DNA of 18,672 nucleotides from Cloacibacterium caeni_C (GTDB lineage: Bacteria; Bacteroidota; Bacteroidia; Flavobacteriales; Weeksellaceae). The notes below the pieces were generated by a model. The model did no database searches, was not told the origin of the DNA, and was given only the letters and a program-made list of their open reading frames with translations. This document shows positions 1 to 7,295 of the stretch, piece after piece. The first letter of the stretch is position 1, and every line of letters starts with the position of its first letter. The translations under genes were made by a program, and so were the position numbers. The DNA lies in contig DITA01000037.1 of the NCBI GenBank assembly GCA_002422665.1, positions 1-18,672 of the forward strand. The letters are read 5' to 3'.

Positions 1-455
1 CTCAAAACGTAGTTGGTTTAGATGGCTTAATGCATTTTTACCAAGATTATGAGTTCGAAAATGAATTTTCTAGAAATTTCATGGATAAATTTCCATACGA
101 AAGAATTAAGCCAATGCTTTATTTCTCTGAATGGACAGAATCTCAGTACGATTACTTCAAAGACGCTAAATATGTAGGAAATACGGCTACTTTCCCAGGT
201 TTCTATGCGCCACAAGGAAGACAATTGCGTCTAAAAGCTGTAGATGATAAATTTTTAGAAACACTTAATGATTTAGGCGTTACTAATTTCGAAATGGAAA
301 CTTCTGCGATTTATGGTTTGTCTAAACTTTTAGGACACAAAGCAGTTACCATTAATAACGTAATTGCGAATAGAAGACGCGGAGAGTTTTCTGCTGATCA
401 TCATCAATCAGAAAAAAATATGATTGAATGGGTATTAGAAAGAGTTATCAAATAA
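1..455 (+). CDS. Nucleoside phosphorylase (PNP/UDP family), 5' end outside window
   Basis: This is the C-terminal part of a phosphorylase that cleaves a nucleoside with phosphate to give a free base and ribose-1-phosphate, a cytoplasmic salvage step. The frame is open from base 3 to the stop at 453-455, so the gene begins left of the window. The visible part is about 150 residues, where whole proteins of the family have roughly 250-290. The clearest motif is NFEMETSAIYGL, matching the E-M-E ribose-binding segment of the uridine/purine phosphorylase family, followed by the late strand AVTINNVIANRR. I see no truncation other than the window edge. The substrate (uridine or purine nucleoside) cannot be fixed from this fragment; uridine phosphorylase-like is my preference. 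A hairpin terminator follows 26 bases after the stop and is shared with convergent tag. Confidence 0.85.
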   Translation, partial: QNVVGLDGLMHFYQDYEFENEFSRNFMDKFPYERIKPMLYFSEWTESQYDYFKDAKYVGNTATFPGFYAPQGRQLRLKAVDDKFLETLNDLGVTNFEMETSAIYGLSKLLGHKAVTINNVIANRRRGEFSADHHQSEKNMIEWVLERVIK

Positions 456-480
456 TTAAGAATCTCTTACTTTATAAATA

Positions 481-516
481 AAAACCAGCTAAAAATTAGC
501 TGGTTTTTATTTTTTG
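481..516 (+). terminator. Intrinsic terminator shared by phosphorylase gene and tag
   Basis: A perfect 12-bp stem (481-492 with 496-507) with a 3-base A loop is followed by a T-rich run ending near 516. It lies between two convergent genes. The minus-strand exit is also T-rich, so it probably works in both directions. Confidence 0.85.
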
Positions 517-523
517 AGAAATT

Positions 524-1084
524 TTATTGGGTTTTAATCCAACAGTCTTCTACGTGATCATTCACCATTCCTGTGGCTTGCATATGTGCATAAACTACGG
601 TAGAACCCATAAATTTAAAACCCCGTTTCTTTAAGTCTTTGGCAAGAGCATCAGAAATTTCGGTAGTTGCGGGAACTTCTTTCAAGGTTTTAGGACGATT
701 GATAATCGGTTCATGATTTACAAAACCCCAAATATATTTACTGAAAGAACCAAATTCCTTTTGAACTTCCATAAATTTTTGAGCATTATTAATCGTGGCG
801 AGTATTTTCAGCCTATTCCTTATGATTCCAGCATTTTGGATAAGTTCTTCTACTTTCTCCTCAGAATATTGTGCAATTTTTTGATAATCAAAATGATCAA
901 AAGCCGCTCTGAAGTTCTCTCTTTTGGCTAAAATGGTGTACCAACTTAAACCAGCCTGAAAACTCTCTAAAATCAGAAATTCAAAAATTGTTTCATCATC
1001 ATAAATAGGTTTTCCCCATTCTTGATCATGGTAATTTCGGTATAAATCGTCTTTTTCGCACCATGCGCATCTTACTACTTCCAT
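524..1084 (-). CDS. tag: DNA-3-methyladenine glycosylase I
   Basis: The enzyme removes 3-methyladenine from alkylated DNA, the first step of base-excision repair. At 186 residues it matches the usual length (187 in E. coli). The zinc-binding set of the Tag family is present: C6 and H19 at the N terminus (RCAWC and NYHDQEWG) and H177 and C181 at the C terminus (NDHVEDCW). The substrate-pocket residues of the family are also visible: Y18, E40 and W48 in the segment ESFQAGLSW. The start at 1084 gives the usual N terminus just before the first zinc cysteine. It is convergent with the phosphorylase gene and appears to be a single-gene unit; no exact TAnnTTTG element was found upstream. Nothing suggests inactivation. 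Confidence 0.95.
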   Translation of the reverse strand: MEVVRCAWCEKDDLYRNYHDQEWGKPIYDDETIFEFLILESFQAGLSWYTILAKRENFRAAFDHFDYQKIAQYSEEKVEELIQNAGIIRNRLKILATINNAQKFMEVQKEFGSFSKYIWGFVNHEPIINRPKTLKEVPATTEISDALAKDLKKRGFKFMGSTVVYAHMQATGMVNDHVEDCWIKTQ

Positions 1085-1188
1085 ATTATAGATAGTATTG
1101 ATAATTAAAATTTTACGTTAAAAAATTTAATAAAATTTTATCAATTGGTTAACAAAATCTTGTGAAATAAGTGAGTAAATTTGTTATG

Positions 1189-1306
1189 TAAAAATTCACA
1201 AAATCTAGGTAAAGATACAACCTTCCTAATAATAGTTATTCATAAAAAATCAAATTTTTGTTGAAAAGAACCTCTGAAAAATTCAGAGGTTCTTTATTTT
1301 TTTTAA
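1189..1306 (+). ncRNA. Candidate small RNA ending in an orphan terminator
   Basis: The 309 bases between tag and the next gene hold no plausible reading frame on the plus strand, yet they contain a strong plus-strand terminator. An exact TAnnTTTG element (TAAATTTG, 1176-1183) would start a transcript near 1189 that ends at this terminator, about 115 nucleotides in all. The first ATG after the element (1187) is followed at once by a stop. No good TTTG -33 box lies 17-23 bases upstream, which weakens the case. It is inferred from promoter and terminator only; no known RNA family was recognised. Confidence 0.3.
1264..1306 (+). terminator. Orphan intrinsic terminator
   Basis: A perfect 14-bp stem (1265-1278 with 1282-1295) with a 3-base loop is followed by an A and about nine T. 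The T run is on the plus strand only, and no plus-strand gene lies between it and the tag start at 1084. Confidence 0.85.
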
Positions 1307-1357
1307 CGATATAACAATTCTTCATAATTCTGTAAGAACTGCAGTGTTTAATAATTC

Positions 1358-1365
1358 TACATTTG
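1358..1365 (+). promoter_or_regulatory. Promoter -7 element of the LEA-like gene
   Basis: TACATTTG matches the flavobacterial -7 consensus TAnnTTTG. It lies 28 bases before the start codon, implying a short leader. No clear TTTG -33 box is present. Confidence 0.5.
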
Positions 1366-1393
1366 CTTTACTAACCAATCAAAATATATTATT

Positions 1394-1672
1394 ATGGACA
1401 CGAACAAACCATTAGAAAATGCTTCTGACAGATTAGAAGAAGCAAGAGACAGAACAGTAAACTCTGTAGAAAATACCGCAGAAAACATGTCAGAAAGAGC
1501 AGAAAATTTAGCAGATGATGTAAAAGATACTGCAGAAAATGTTTGGGAAAAAACCAAAGATGTTGCCAATGACATTTGGGAGAAAACCAAAGATGTCGCT
1601 GAAAACGTTAAGGATAAAACCGAAGACATGATAGACGATGTAAAAGACGAATACAGAGACAGAACCAATTAA
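1394..1672 (+). CDS. Small LEA-like amphipathic repeat protein
   Basis: A 92-residue, highly charged protein without signal peptide, cysteine or membrane segment. Residues 25-90 are six 11-residue units in register (starting at 25, 36, 47, 58, 69 and 80), with small or hydrophobic residues at positions 1, 4, 8 and 11 of many units and Asp/Glu/Lys elsewhere, as in AENVWEKTKDV and ANDIWEKTKDV. A seventh, related unit is at 10-20. An 11-residue period is the hallmark of group 3 late-embryogenesis-abundant proteins, which are disordered in water and form amphipathic helices on drying or at membranes. A stress or desiccation role is inferred from this pattern. YtxH/apolipoprotein-like proteins have a similar composition and remain an alternative. 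It is flanked by its own promoter element and terminator, so it is probably a monocistron. Confidence 0.75.
   Translation: MDTNKPLENASDRLEEARDRTVNSVENTAENMSERAENLADDVKDTAENVWEKTKDVANDIWEKTKDVAENVKDKTEDMIDDVKDEYRDRTN
1532..1663 (+). repeat. Four tandem 33-bp coding repeats
   Basis: Units at 1532-1564, 1565-1597, 1598-1630 and 1631-1663 each encode one 11-residue repeat. The first two are the most alike, with a long near-identical core around ACCAAAGATGT, which suggests recent duplication. Confidence 0.7.
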
Positions 1673-1695
1673 TTTTTATTCATCATTTTGATTTA

Positions 1696-1722
1696 GAATC
1701 CCGAATTTTTCGGGATTCTTTT
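1696..1722 (+). terminator. Terminator of the LEA-like gene
   Basis: A 10-bp stem GAATCCCGAA (1696-1705) pairs with 1709-1718 across a 3-base T loop, and a short T run follows. The same CCCGAA/TTCGGG stem type recurs at 5911-5927 and 12742-12758. Confidence 0.85.
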
Positions 1723-1743
1723 ATGCTATAAGTAATATTTTTA

Positions 1744-1751
1744 TAAATTTG
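1744..1751 (+). promoter_or_regulatory. Promoter -7 element of fabI
   Basis: TAAATTTG fits TAnnTTTG and lies 16 bases before the fabI start codon, so the leader would be only about 10 bases. The expected -33 region overlaps the tail of the preceding terminator and holds only a weak TTTA. Confidence 0.5.
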
Positions 1752-1767
1752 CCTAAAATAAATTATT

Positions 1768-2574
1768 ATGTACGGATTACTTAAAGGTAAAAAAGGAATT
1801 ATTTTCGGCGCGCTTAATGATCAATCTATCGCTTGGAAGGTAGCAGAACGTTGTCATGAAGAAGGTGCAGAATTTATCCTTTCAAACGCTCCTATAGCAA
1901 TGAGAATGGGCGAAATAGATGCTTTAGCACAAAAAACTAATTCAGAAGTAATTGGCGCAGATGCTACTTCTATGGAAGATTTAGGAAAACTTTTTGATGC
2001 AGCTATCGCTAAATTTGGTAAAATAGATTTCATCCTTCACTCTATCGGAATGTCTGTAAACGTAAGAAAAGGCAAGCATTATACAGATATCAACTATGAT
2101 TGGTTAGAAAAAGGTTGGGATGTATCTGCCGTTTCTTTCCACAAAGTAATGAAAACTGCTTGGGAAAAAGATTGTATGAATGAGTGGGGTTCTATCCTAG
2201 CGCTTACTTACATCGCTGCTCAAAGAACTTTCCCAGATTACAACGATATGGGAGATAACAAGTCTTACTTAGAATCTATCGCGAGATCTTTTGGTTATTA
2301 TTGGGGAGAGAAAAAAGTAAGAGTAAATACCATTTCTCAATCTCCTACCGTAACTACAGCAGGTTCTGGTGTAAAAGGTTTTGGTGGATTTATGGGATTT
2401 GCAGAAGATATGTCTCCTCTAGGAAACGCTACTGCATTAGATTGTGCTAATTATTGTGTAGCCATGTTCTCAGATCTTACCAGAAAGGTAACCATGCAAA
2501 ATCTATTTAATGATGGCGGTTTCAGTAATACTGGAGTTTCTCAAAAAGTAGTAGATAAATACAACGGAGAGTAA
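1768..2574 (+). CDS. fabI: Enoyl-[acyl-carrier-protein] reductase (FabI type)
   Basis: FabI reduces trans-2-enoyl-ACP to acyl-ACP with NAD(P)H, the last step of each fatty-acid elongation cycle, in the cytoplasm. The 268 residues form a short-chain dehydrogenase fold: an N-terminal cofactor-binding segment with the FabI-type spacing (IIFGALNDQSIAW, 11-23), the strand leading to HSIG (91-94), and the catalytic set Y148, Y158 and K165 in the Y-x6-K arrangement (YNDMGDNK). These align with Tyr146, Tyr156 and Lys163 of E. coli FabI. Several otherwise conserved positions differ from the proteobacterial enzyme, for example MGDNK where E. coli has MGLAK, but the catalytic residues are intact. The start at 1768 gives the usual MYGLLKGKKG beginning. 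It has its own -7 element and terminator and appears to be transcribed alone. Confidence 0.93.
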   Translation: MYGLLKGKKGIIFGALNDQSIAWKVAERCHEEGAEFILSNAPIAMRMGEIDALAQKTNSEVIGADATSMEDLGKLFDAAIAKFGKIDFILHSIGMSVNVRKGKHYTDINYDWLEKGWDVSAVSFHKVMKTAWEKDCMNEWGSILALTYIAAQRTFPDYNDMGDNKSYLESIARSFGYYWGEKKVRVNTISQSPTVTTAGSGVKGFGGFMGFAEDMSPLGNATALDCANYCVAMFSDLTRKVTMQNLFNDGGFSNTGVSQKVVDKYNGE

Positions 2575-2598
2575 AATCTCTAACATTTCAAAATACAG

Positions 2599-2631
2599 AA
2601 TCCATTCAGCTCTTTGTTGAATGGATTTTTT
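2599..2631 (+). terminator. Terminator of fabI
   Basis: The 10-bp stem AATCCATTCA (2599-2608) pairs with 2618-2627 across a 9-base loop, followed by a T run. It abuts the palindromic repeat that begins at 2634. Confidence 0.8.
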
Positions 2632-2633
2632 AT

Positions 2634-2732
2634 GGCGCTTTAACACGCTGTCCGCTATATCTTTTTTAAATTTCCCAAAGCTTTTCCCGTTGTAAAAATT
2701 TAAAAAAGGATGCCGCTTCCATCGTTAGCGCG
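2634..2732. repeat. Palindromic intergenic repeat, about 99 bp
   Basis: Two long arms are imperfect inverted copies. The outer ends GCGCTTTAAC (2635-2644) and GTTAGCGC (2724-2731) pair with a bulge, the middle parts pair around CCGCTATATC (2652-2661) and GGATGCCGC (2708-2716), and the inner ends pair perfectly over 13 bp (2661-2673 with 2696-2708) around a 22-base loop. It is richer in G+C than its surroundings. From memory, the sequence resembles dispersed intergenic repeats of the Chryseobacterium group; that could not be checked. Confidence 0.7.
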
Positions 2733-2757
2733 GTGAACGCAGATAAGAAAATTTAGT

Positions 2758-2765
2758 TATATTTG
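2758..2765 (+). promoter_or_regulatory. Promoter -7 element of the propeller gene
   Basis: TATATTTG fits TAnnTTTG and lies 17 bases before the start codon. The region where a -33 box would lie falls just past the end of the palindromic repeat. Confidence 0.5.
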
Positions 2766-2782
2766 GAAAAAACTTCTTTACA

Positions 2783-5734
2783 ATGAATTACCACAAAATT
2801 CTACTTTCTACCGCTATTTTAGCATTTTCTTTTCATCATGCGCAAAACCTTAAGCTCAATCCTACTTCGGCAGAAGAACGCTGGAAAGGTTACGAACAAA
2901 GAAAAAAATTAGAAGAAAATTCTATTCTCAAAAATTTAGAATTCAGAAATGTAGGCCCTACAACCATGAGTGGTAGAGTTACAGATATAGATGCGAATCC
3001 AGAAAATCCTGCAGAATTTTATGTGGCTTATGCTTCGGGTGGATTGTGGTACACCAATAACAACGGAACTACGTTCACTCCTATTTTCGACAGAGAAGCC
3101 GTAATGACAATTGGTGACATTTATGTAGATTGGAAAACCAAAACCATTTTCATAGGAACTGGTGAAAGCAATTCTTCTCGTTCTTCTTATGCAGGAATGG
3201 GCATTTATAAAAGTACAGACCAAGGAAAAACTTGGCAAAATCTAGGTTTAAAAAACTCGCATCACATTGGCCGAATTGTAGTAAATCCCGAAAACAATAA
3301 TGAAATTTGGGTAGCAGCAGTTGGACATTTATATTCACCAAACGCAGAAAGGGGCGTTTTCAAAACCAATGATGGTGGCAAAACTTGGAAAAAAACACTT
3401 TCGGCTGACCAAAATTCTGGAGCGATTGATTTAGCCATAAATCCACAAAACCCAAAAGAAGTTTATGCTACACTTTGGTACAAAGAACGTAAAGCGTGGA
3501 AATTTGTAGAAAGTGGAGCTTCATCTGGTATTTTCAAATCCAATGATGGTGGTGAATCTTGGCATAAAATTTCAACCAAAGATTCTGGATTTCCAGCAGA
3601 TGAAAACGTAGGAAGAATCGGACTTTCAATTTTTCCAAAAAATCCGAATATCATTTATGCGATTGTTGATAATCAAAAAACAAGACATGCTTCAACTACA
3701 AAAGAAGAAAAAATTGAAAAATCTTTGGACAAAGCCAAAATGCAAAAAATCACCAAAGAAGAATTCTTGGCTTTAGATGATAAAACGGTTAATGAATACC
3801 TTGATGGAGAACGTTTCCCTGAAAGATATACCTCTGAAAACCTAAAAAAATCGCTCAGAGAAAATAAAATCACGGTAAAAGATATTTTCAACTATACACA
3901 CAATGGAAATGATGATTTATTCAACATAGAAATTGAAGGTGCAGAAGTTTACCGCTCTGATGATGCCGGAAAATCTTGGAAAAAAACCAACGAAAAAAAT
4001 CTAGACGGTTTATATTACACTTACGGTTATTATTTCGGGCAAATTTGGGTTTCGCCTACCAATCCAGATAAAGTAATTATTGCTGGAGTTCCGATTTTAG
4101 TTTCAGAAAATGGTGGAAAATCTTTTAAATCGATAGATTCTCCAAATGTTCACGCAGACCATCATTCAATCTGGTTTAACCCGAAAAATGACAATCATTT
4201 CATCAATGGAAATGACGGCGGAATCAATATTTCTTACGACAATGGAAATTCTTACATTCATTGCAATTCATTGCCCGTTTCACAGTTTTATTCGGTGGAT
4301 TATGATTTAGAAAAACCTTACAATGTTTATGGAGGAATGCAAGATAACGGCGTTTGGTTTGGCCCATCAAGCAATAGATTTGACTATAAAAAAGGAAAAT
4401 TTGATAATAGCGATAATTTCAAATTTCTATTAGGAGGAGACGGTATGCAAGTTCGTGTAGATTTCAGAGATAATGCTACTATTTATACTGGTTTTCAGTT
4501 CGGAAATTATTTTAGAATTAACAGAAAAACCAATGAAAGAAAATATCTAGAAGTTCCTAGAGAAATTGGCGAAAATCCACTTCGTTTCAATTGGGAAGCT
4601 CCTTTCCAGATTTCTCGACACAATCAAGACATCGTTTATTTTGCTTCGCAAAGCGTTTACAGAAGTATGGACAAAGGCGAAACTTGGCAAAAAATTTCTG
4701 GAGACTTAACCAGAAATACTAAACAAGAAAATGTGCCTTATTCTACTCTTTCAACAGTGGAAGAAAGTCCAAAAAAATTCGGTTTAATCTATGCAGGAAG
4801 TGATGATGGATTGGTAAATGTAACCAAAGACGGTGGAAATTCTTGGCAAAAAATTGGCGATTTCCCGGGATTTTGGGTTTCTATGGTTCAACCTTCTTCT
4901 TTTTCGGAATCTAGAGTTTATTTGAGTTTAAATGCTTACAGAGAAGATGATTTCCGTGCATTGCTTTACAGTTCTGATGATTTCGGGAAAACTTGGAAGA
5001 AAATTGGCGAAGATTTACCTTCAGAACCCATTAATGTCATCAGAGAAGATCACACCAACGAAAATCTATTGTATGTAGGAACTGATAATGGATTGTACAT
5101 TTCTCTAGACCGAGGAAAAACGTTTATGTCTGCCAATAATGCTACACTTCCAAACGTTGCTGTTCACGATTTGAAAGTTCATCACAGAGATAATGAATTA
5201 ATTATAGCAACACACGGAAGAAGTATTTACATTGCCGATGTGAAGAAATTACAAAAATTAACGCCAGAAAATTTAGCTAAAAATTTAATCGTTTTTGATG
5301 TTGAAAGCATTAATTTCAAAGAAAATTGGGGCAAATCTTACAGTAATTTCACTGAAATTGAAAAGCAAAATTTCCCAATAGAATTTTACACTAAAAATGC
5401 AGGAAACGCTGTCATTAAAATCATTAATGCTCAAAATGAAACCGTAAAAACCATTAATCACTCTGCTGACAAAGGATTTAACACCATCAGTTATGATTTA
5501 ACAGTAAATGCAACTGAAAAGTCTAAAAAAGCAGATGATGGCAATGTTTATATCTCTCCAGGAAAATATACGGTAGAAATTTTCATCAACGGAGTTACGG
5601 AAAAGAAATCTCTGGAAGTGAAAGAAAGACCTAAATCTAAAAGCAAAAGAGTAACCGAAGTTCCGCAAGGAACAATGTCTCCGGGAGAATTTAAAAAATG
5701 GAGAAAAGAAGTTGGTTTCAAAAAACAATTATAA
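2783..5734 (+). CDS. Secreted BNR/sortilin-type beta-propeller protein
   Basis: A 983-residue exported protein with an N-terminal signal peptide (about residues 1-20, cleavage likely after HHA, before Q21). Most of the chain carries BNR Asp-box repeats, S/T-x-D-x-G-x-T/S-W/F, at about residues 144, 195, 253, 392, 441, 628, 681, 731 and 774; these mark the blades of sialidase/Vps10-sortilin-type propellers. A lysine- and glutamate-rich insert, about residues 298-375, interrupts the blade series between the third and fourth boxes. The last ~130 residues (about 840-965) look like a FlgD/Ig-type beta domain ending in a basic tail. There is no C-terminal type IX secretion signal, so it is probably periplasmic or surface-bound by another route. 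Homologues are often annotated as glycosyl hydrolases, but I see no catalytic motif and assign no enzyme activity. It appears to be transcribed alone. Confidence 0.85.
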   Translation: MNYHKILLSTAILAFSFHHAQNLKLNPTSAEERWKGYEQRKKLEENSILKNLEFRNVGPTTMSGRVTDIDANPENPAEFYVAYASGGLWYTNNNGTTFTPIFDREAVMTIGDIYVDWKTKTIFIGTGESNSSRSSYAGMGIYKSTDQGKTWQNLGLKNSHHIGRIVVNPENNNEIWVAAVGHLYSPNAERGVFKTNDGGKTWKKTLSADQNSGAIDLAINPQNPKEVYATLWYKERKAWKFVESGASSGIFKSNDGGESWHKISTKDSGFPADENVGRIGLSIFPKNPNIIYAIVDNQKTRHASTTKEEKIEKSLDKAKMQKITKEEFLALDDKTVNEYLDGERFPERYTSENLKKSLRENKITVKDIFNYTHNGNDDLFNIEIEGAEVYRSDDAGKSWKKTNEKNLDGLYYTYGYYFGQIWVSPTNPDKVIIAGVPILVSENGGKSFKSIDSPNVHADHHSIWFNPKNDNHFINGNDGGINISYDNGNSYIHCNSLPVSQFYSVDYDLEKPYNVYGGMQDNGVWFGPSSNRFDYKKGKFDNSDNFKFLLGGDGMQVRVDFRDNATIYTGFQFGNYFRINRKTNERKYLEVPREIGENPLRFNWEAPFQISRHNQDIVYFASQSVYRSMDKGETWQKISGDLTRNTKQENVPYSTLSTVEESPKKFGLIYAGSDDGLVNVTKDGGNSWQKIGDFPGFWVSMVQPSSFSESRVYLSLNAYREDDFRALLYSSDDFGKTWKKIGEDLPSEPINVIREDHTNENLLYVGTDNGLYISLDRGKTFMSANNATLPNVAVHDLKVHHRDNELIIATHGRSIYIADVKKLQKLTPENLAKNLIVFDVESINFKENWGKSYSNFTEIEKQNFPIEFYTKNAGNAVIKIINAQNETVKTINHSADKGFNTISYDLTVNATEKSKKADDGNVYISPGKYTVEIFINGVTEKKSLEVKERPKSKSKRVTEVPQGTMSPGEFKKWRKEVGFKKQL

Positions 5735-5740
5735 TTTTAA

Positions 5741-5905
5741 AACACAAAGAATTTTAAAAAAAATATCTCTTTTAATGAGTAAAGCTTATTCCGTAAACGG
5801 AATTGATTAAGCGAACGCTTCAAGAGTGAATTTATTCACTTTCTTTGCTTTCTTAAAATCTTTATAAAGCAATAATAATCTTTGCGTTTAAAAGTTAACA
5901 AAAAA
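5741..5905. repeat. Intergenic repeat debris with small palindromes
   Basis: The gap between the convergent propeller and M28 genes contains a perfect palindrome ATTCCGT-AA-ACGGAAT (5788-5803), the short palindrome AAGCGAACGCTT (5809-5820), a 6-bp hairpin AGTGAA/TTCACT (5825-5840) and phrases such as CTTTGCTTTC and CTTTGCGTTT. From memory, similar phrases recur between genes in Flavobacteriia. It is probably a dispersed repeat; its limits are approximate. Confidence 0.4.
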
Positions 5906-5933
5906 AAAAGTCCCGAAAATTTCGGGACTTTTC
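5900..5933 (-). terminator. Terminator of the M28 peptidase gene
   Basis: A near-perfect palindrome at 5907-5933 (AAAAGTCCCGAAA and its complement around one central A) lies 2 bases after the M28 stop codon. The A run at 5900-5910 reads as a strong T tract on the minus strand. Confidence 0.85.
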
Positions 5934-5935
5934 TA

Positions 5936-7276
5936 TTATTTTACACTTGGAATTACGATGAGACTTTCGTTTCCTGAACTATTTACCGCTTGAACTGCAA
6001 AGAAATAATTGTCTTTAGAATAAGGCAGTTTCATAGAATTTTCTTTGGTGAAAAATTTCTTTTGCCAAGTAGAAGAATCGGTTTCACGCATGAGAACGTA
6101 GTAACCTGAAACTTCTCCATTTTTTGGTTTTTCCCAATGAATGGTCGTGAAATTGGTCAATTCTTTTACCTCCATTTTTACATTTTCTGGTTTTGAAGGA
6201 GATTTTGCCAAATTTGCCAAAACAGAAACATTTACCCCGACATTTTTCTTGAAATATTCAAAATCCATGAATTCTGGTAAATCTCCAAATTGTTTGCCGT
6301 TTTCTTTTCTAATATCTTGATGTTGATGGTCGTAATTTTCATTAAATTCAGTCAATCTTACCGCTGCAAAACCTTGATTCACAAAAGAAGTATGGTCGCC
6401 ACCACGAAGAAATCTGTCGTTTCTATAAATGAGTTTCACTTCTAAATTATCTACATAACGCTCTCCAATTTCTTTGATGTATCTTGCCAATTGTCTGGCT
6501 TCACCATCATTTTCTAAGCCTAAATTTCTAATTCCTTGCGCTTTTTTGTCCAAATCAAATTGTGGTAAACCTTCAGAAAAAACTCTTAACTGATTGGCAT
6601 TAATTAAATTGGTTTCACTGGAAAGATTATTACCTACCATATCATTATTCAATAAAGCTTCTAATTGCCAATTTTCATTTTTTGCCTTTTCTGCAAGCAT
6701 TTTAGCACCTAACAAACCTTGTTCTTCGCCAGAAAATGCTACAAAAACTATAGTTGCAGGAAATTTTGATTGGCTCAAAATTCTAGCAGATTCTATTACG
6801 GCTCCTACTCCGCTTCCGTCGTCATTTGCTCCAGGTGCGAAATCTTTGTTATTCATCACATCAGAAACTCTGGAATCAAGATGTCCGCCAATCATAAAAA
6901 TTCTTTTATCATTAGGATCAGTTCCACGCAAAACAGCAATAGCATTTCCTAAATCTGTTGGCTGATTGATTCTTTTTCCATCTGGTTGAATGGTTTGATT
7001 TTGCAGAAAAACTTCCATTCTTCCATCAGAGTTTTTAGCATAATTTTTAAATTTAGAAAGCACCCAATTTCTTGCAGCACCGATTCCTTTTTTGGCATCA
7101 GTCGTAGAACTCATCGTATGACGAGTTCCGAAACGTACTAATTTATTGATATGAGATTTTAAAGAATCTGCGCTTACTTGAGACACATAATTCGCAATTT
7201 CCGCATCTCTGGAAACGTTTTGTTGCGCAGAAAAAACAGCAGGAATTAAAAAAATTGAAACTATAAGTTTTTTCAT
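5936..7276 (-). CDS. Secreted M28-family zinc aminopeptidase with C-terminal Fn3-like domain
   Basis: The protein has 446 residues with a signal peptide (1-17, VFSA then QQ). The M28 di-zinc site is complete: H132 and D134 in GGHLDS, D152/D153 in PGANDDGSG, the catalytic and ligand pair E184-E185 in SGEEQG, D212 in NNDMVG and H317/H319 in YDHQHQD. Such enzymes remove N-terminal residues from peptides outside the cytoplasm, aiding nutrient recovery. Residues from about 360 to 446 resemble a fibronectin type III domain (SKPENVKMEV near its start, and a late strand YFFAVQAVNSSGNES). No type IX sorting tail is seen. It begins 19 bases after the aldolase-like gene and is probably co-transcribed with it, ending at the terminator just past its stop. 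The exact peptide preference cannot be told. Confidence 0.9.
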   Translation of the reverse strand: MKKLIVSIFLIPAVFSAQQNVSRDAEIANYVSQVSADSLKSHINKLVRFGTRHTMSSTTDAKKGIGAARNWVLSKFKNYAKNSDGRMEVFLQNQTIQPDGKRINQPTDLGNAIAVLRGTDPNDKRIFMIGGHLDSRVSDVMNNKDFAPGANDDGSGVGAVIESARILSQSKFPATIVFVAFSGEEQGLLGAKMLAEKAKNENWQLEALLNNDMVGNNLSSETNLINANQLRVFSEGLPQFDLDKKAQGIRNLGLENDGEARQLARYIKEIGERYVDNLEVKLIYRNDRFLRGGDHTSFVNQGFAAVRLTEFNENYDHQHQDIRKENGKQFGDLPEFMDFEYFKKNVGVNVSVLANLAKSPSKPENVKMEVKELTNFTTIHWEKPKNGEVSGYYVLMRETDSSTWQKKFFTKENSMKLPYSKDNYFFAVQAVNSSGNESLIVIPSVK

Positions 7277-7295
7277 TATTTAGAGTGGGTTTTAT

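Noticed and set aside
1357..1668. A 103-codon open frame on the minus strand opposite the LEA-like gene
   Set aside because: It is the complement of the repetitive Asp/Glu/Lys/Ala codons and gives a Ser/Phe/Leu-rich repeat with no domain; the plus-strand protein explains the pattern.
5434..5734. A type IX secretion sorting domain at the end of the propeller protein
   Set aside because: The C terminus is a basic tail (FKKWRKEVGFKKQL) without the expected late strands and K-x-Y/glycine pattern of type A sorting domains.
6594..6965. A 123-codon plus-strand frame opposite the M28 peptidase gene
   Set aside because: It overlaps the part encoding the conserved zinc site and gives no recognisable protein; a shadow of the real gene.
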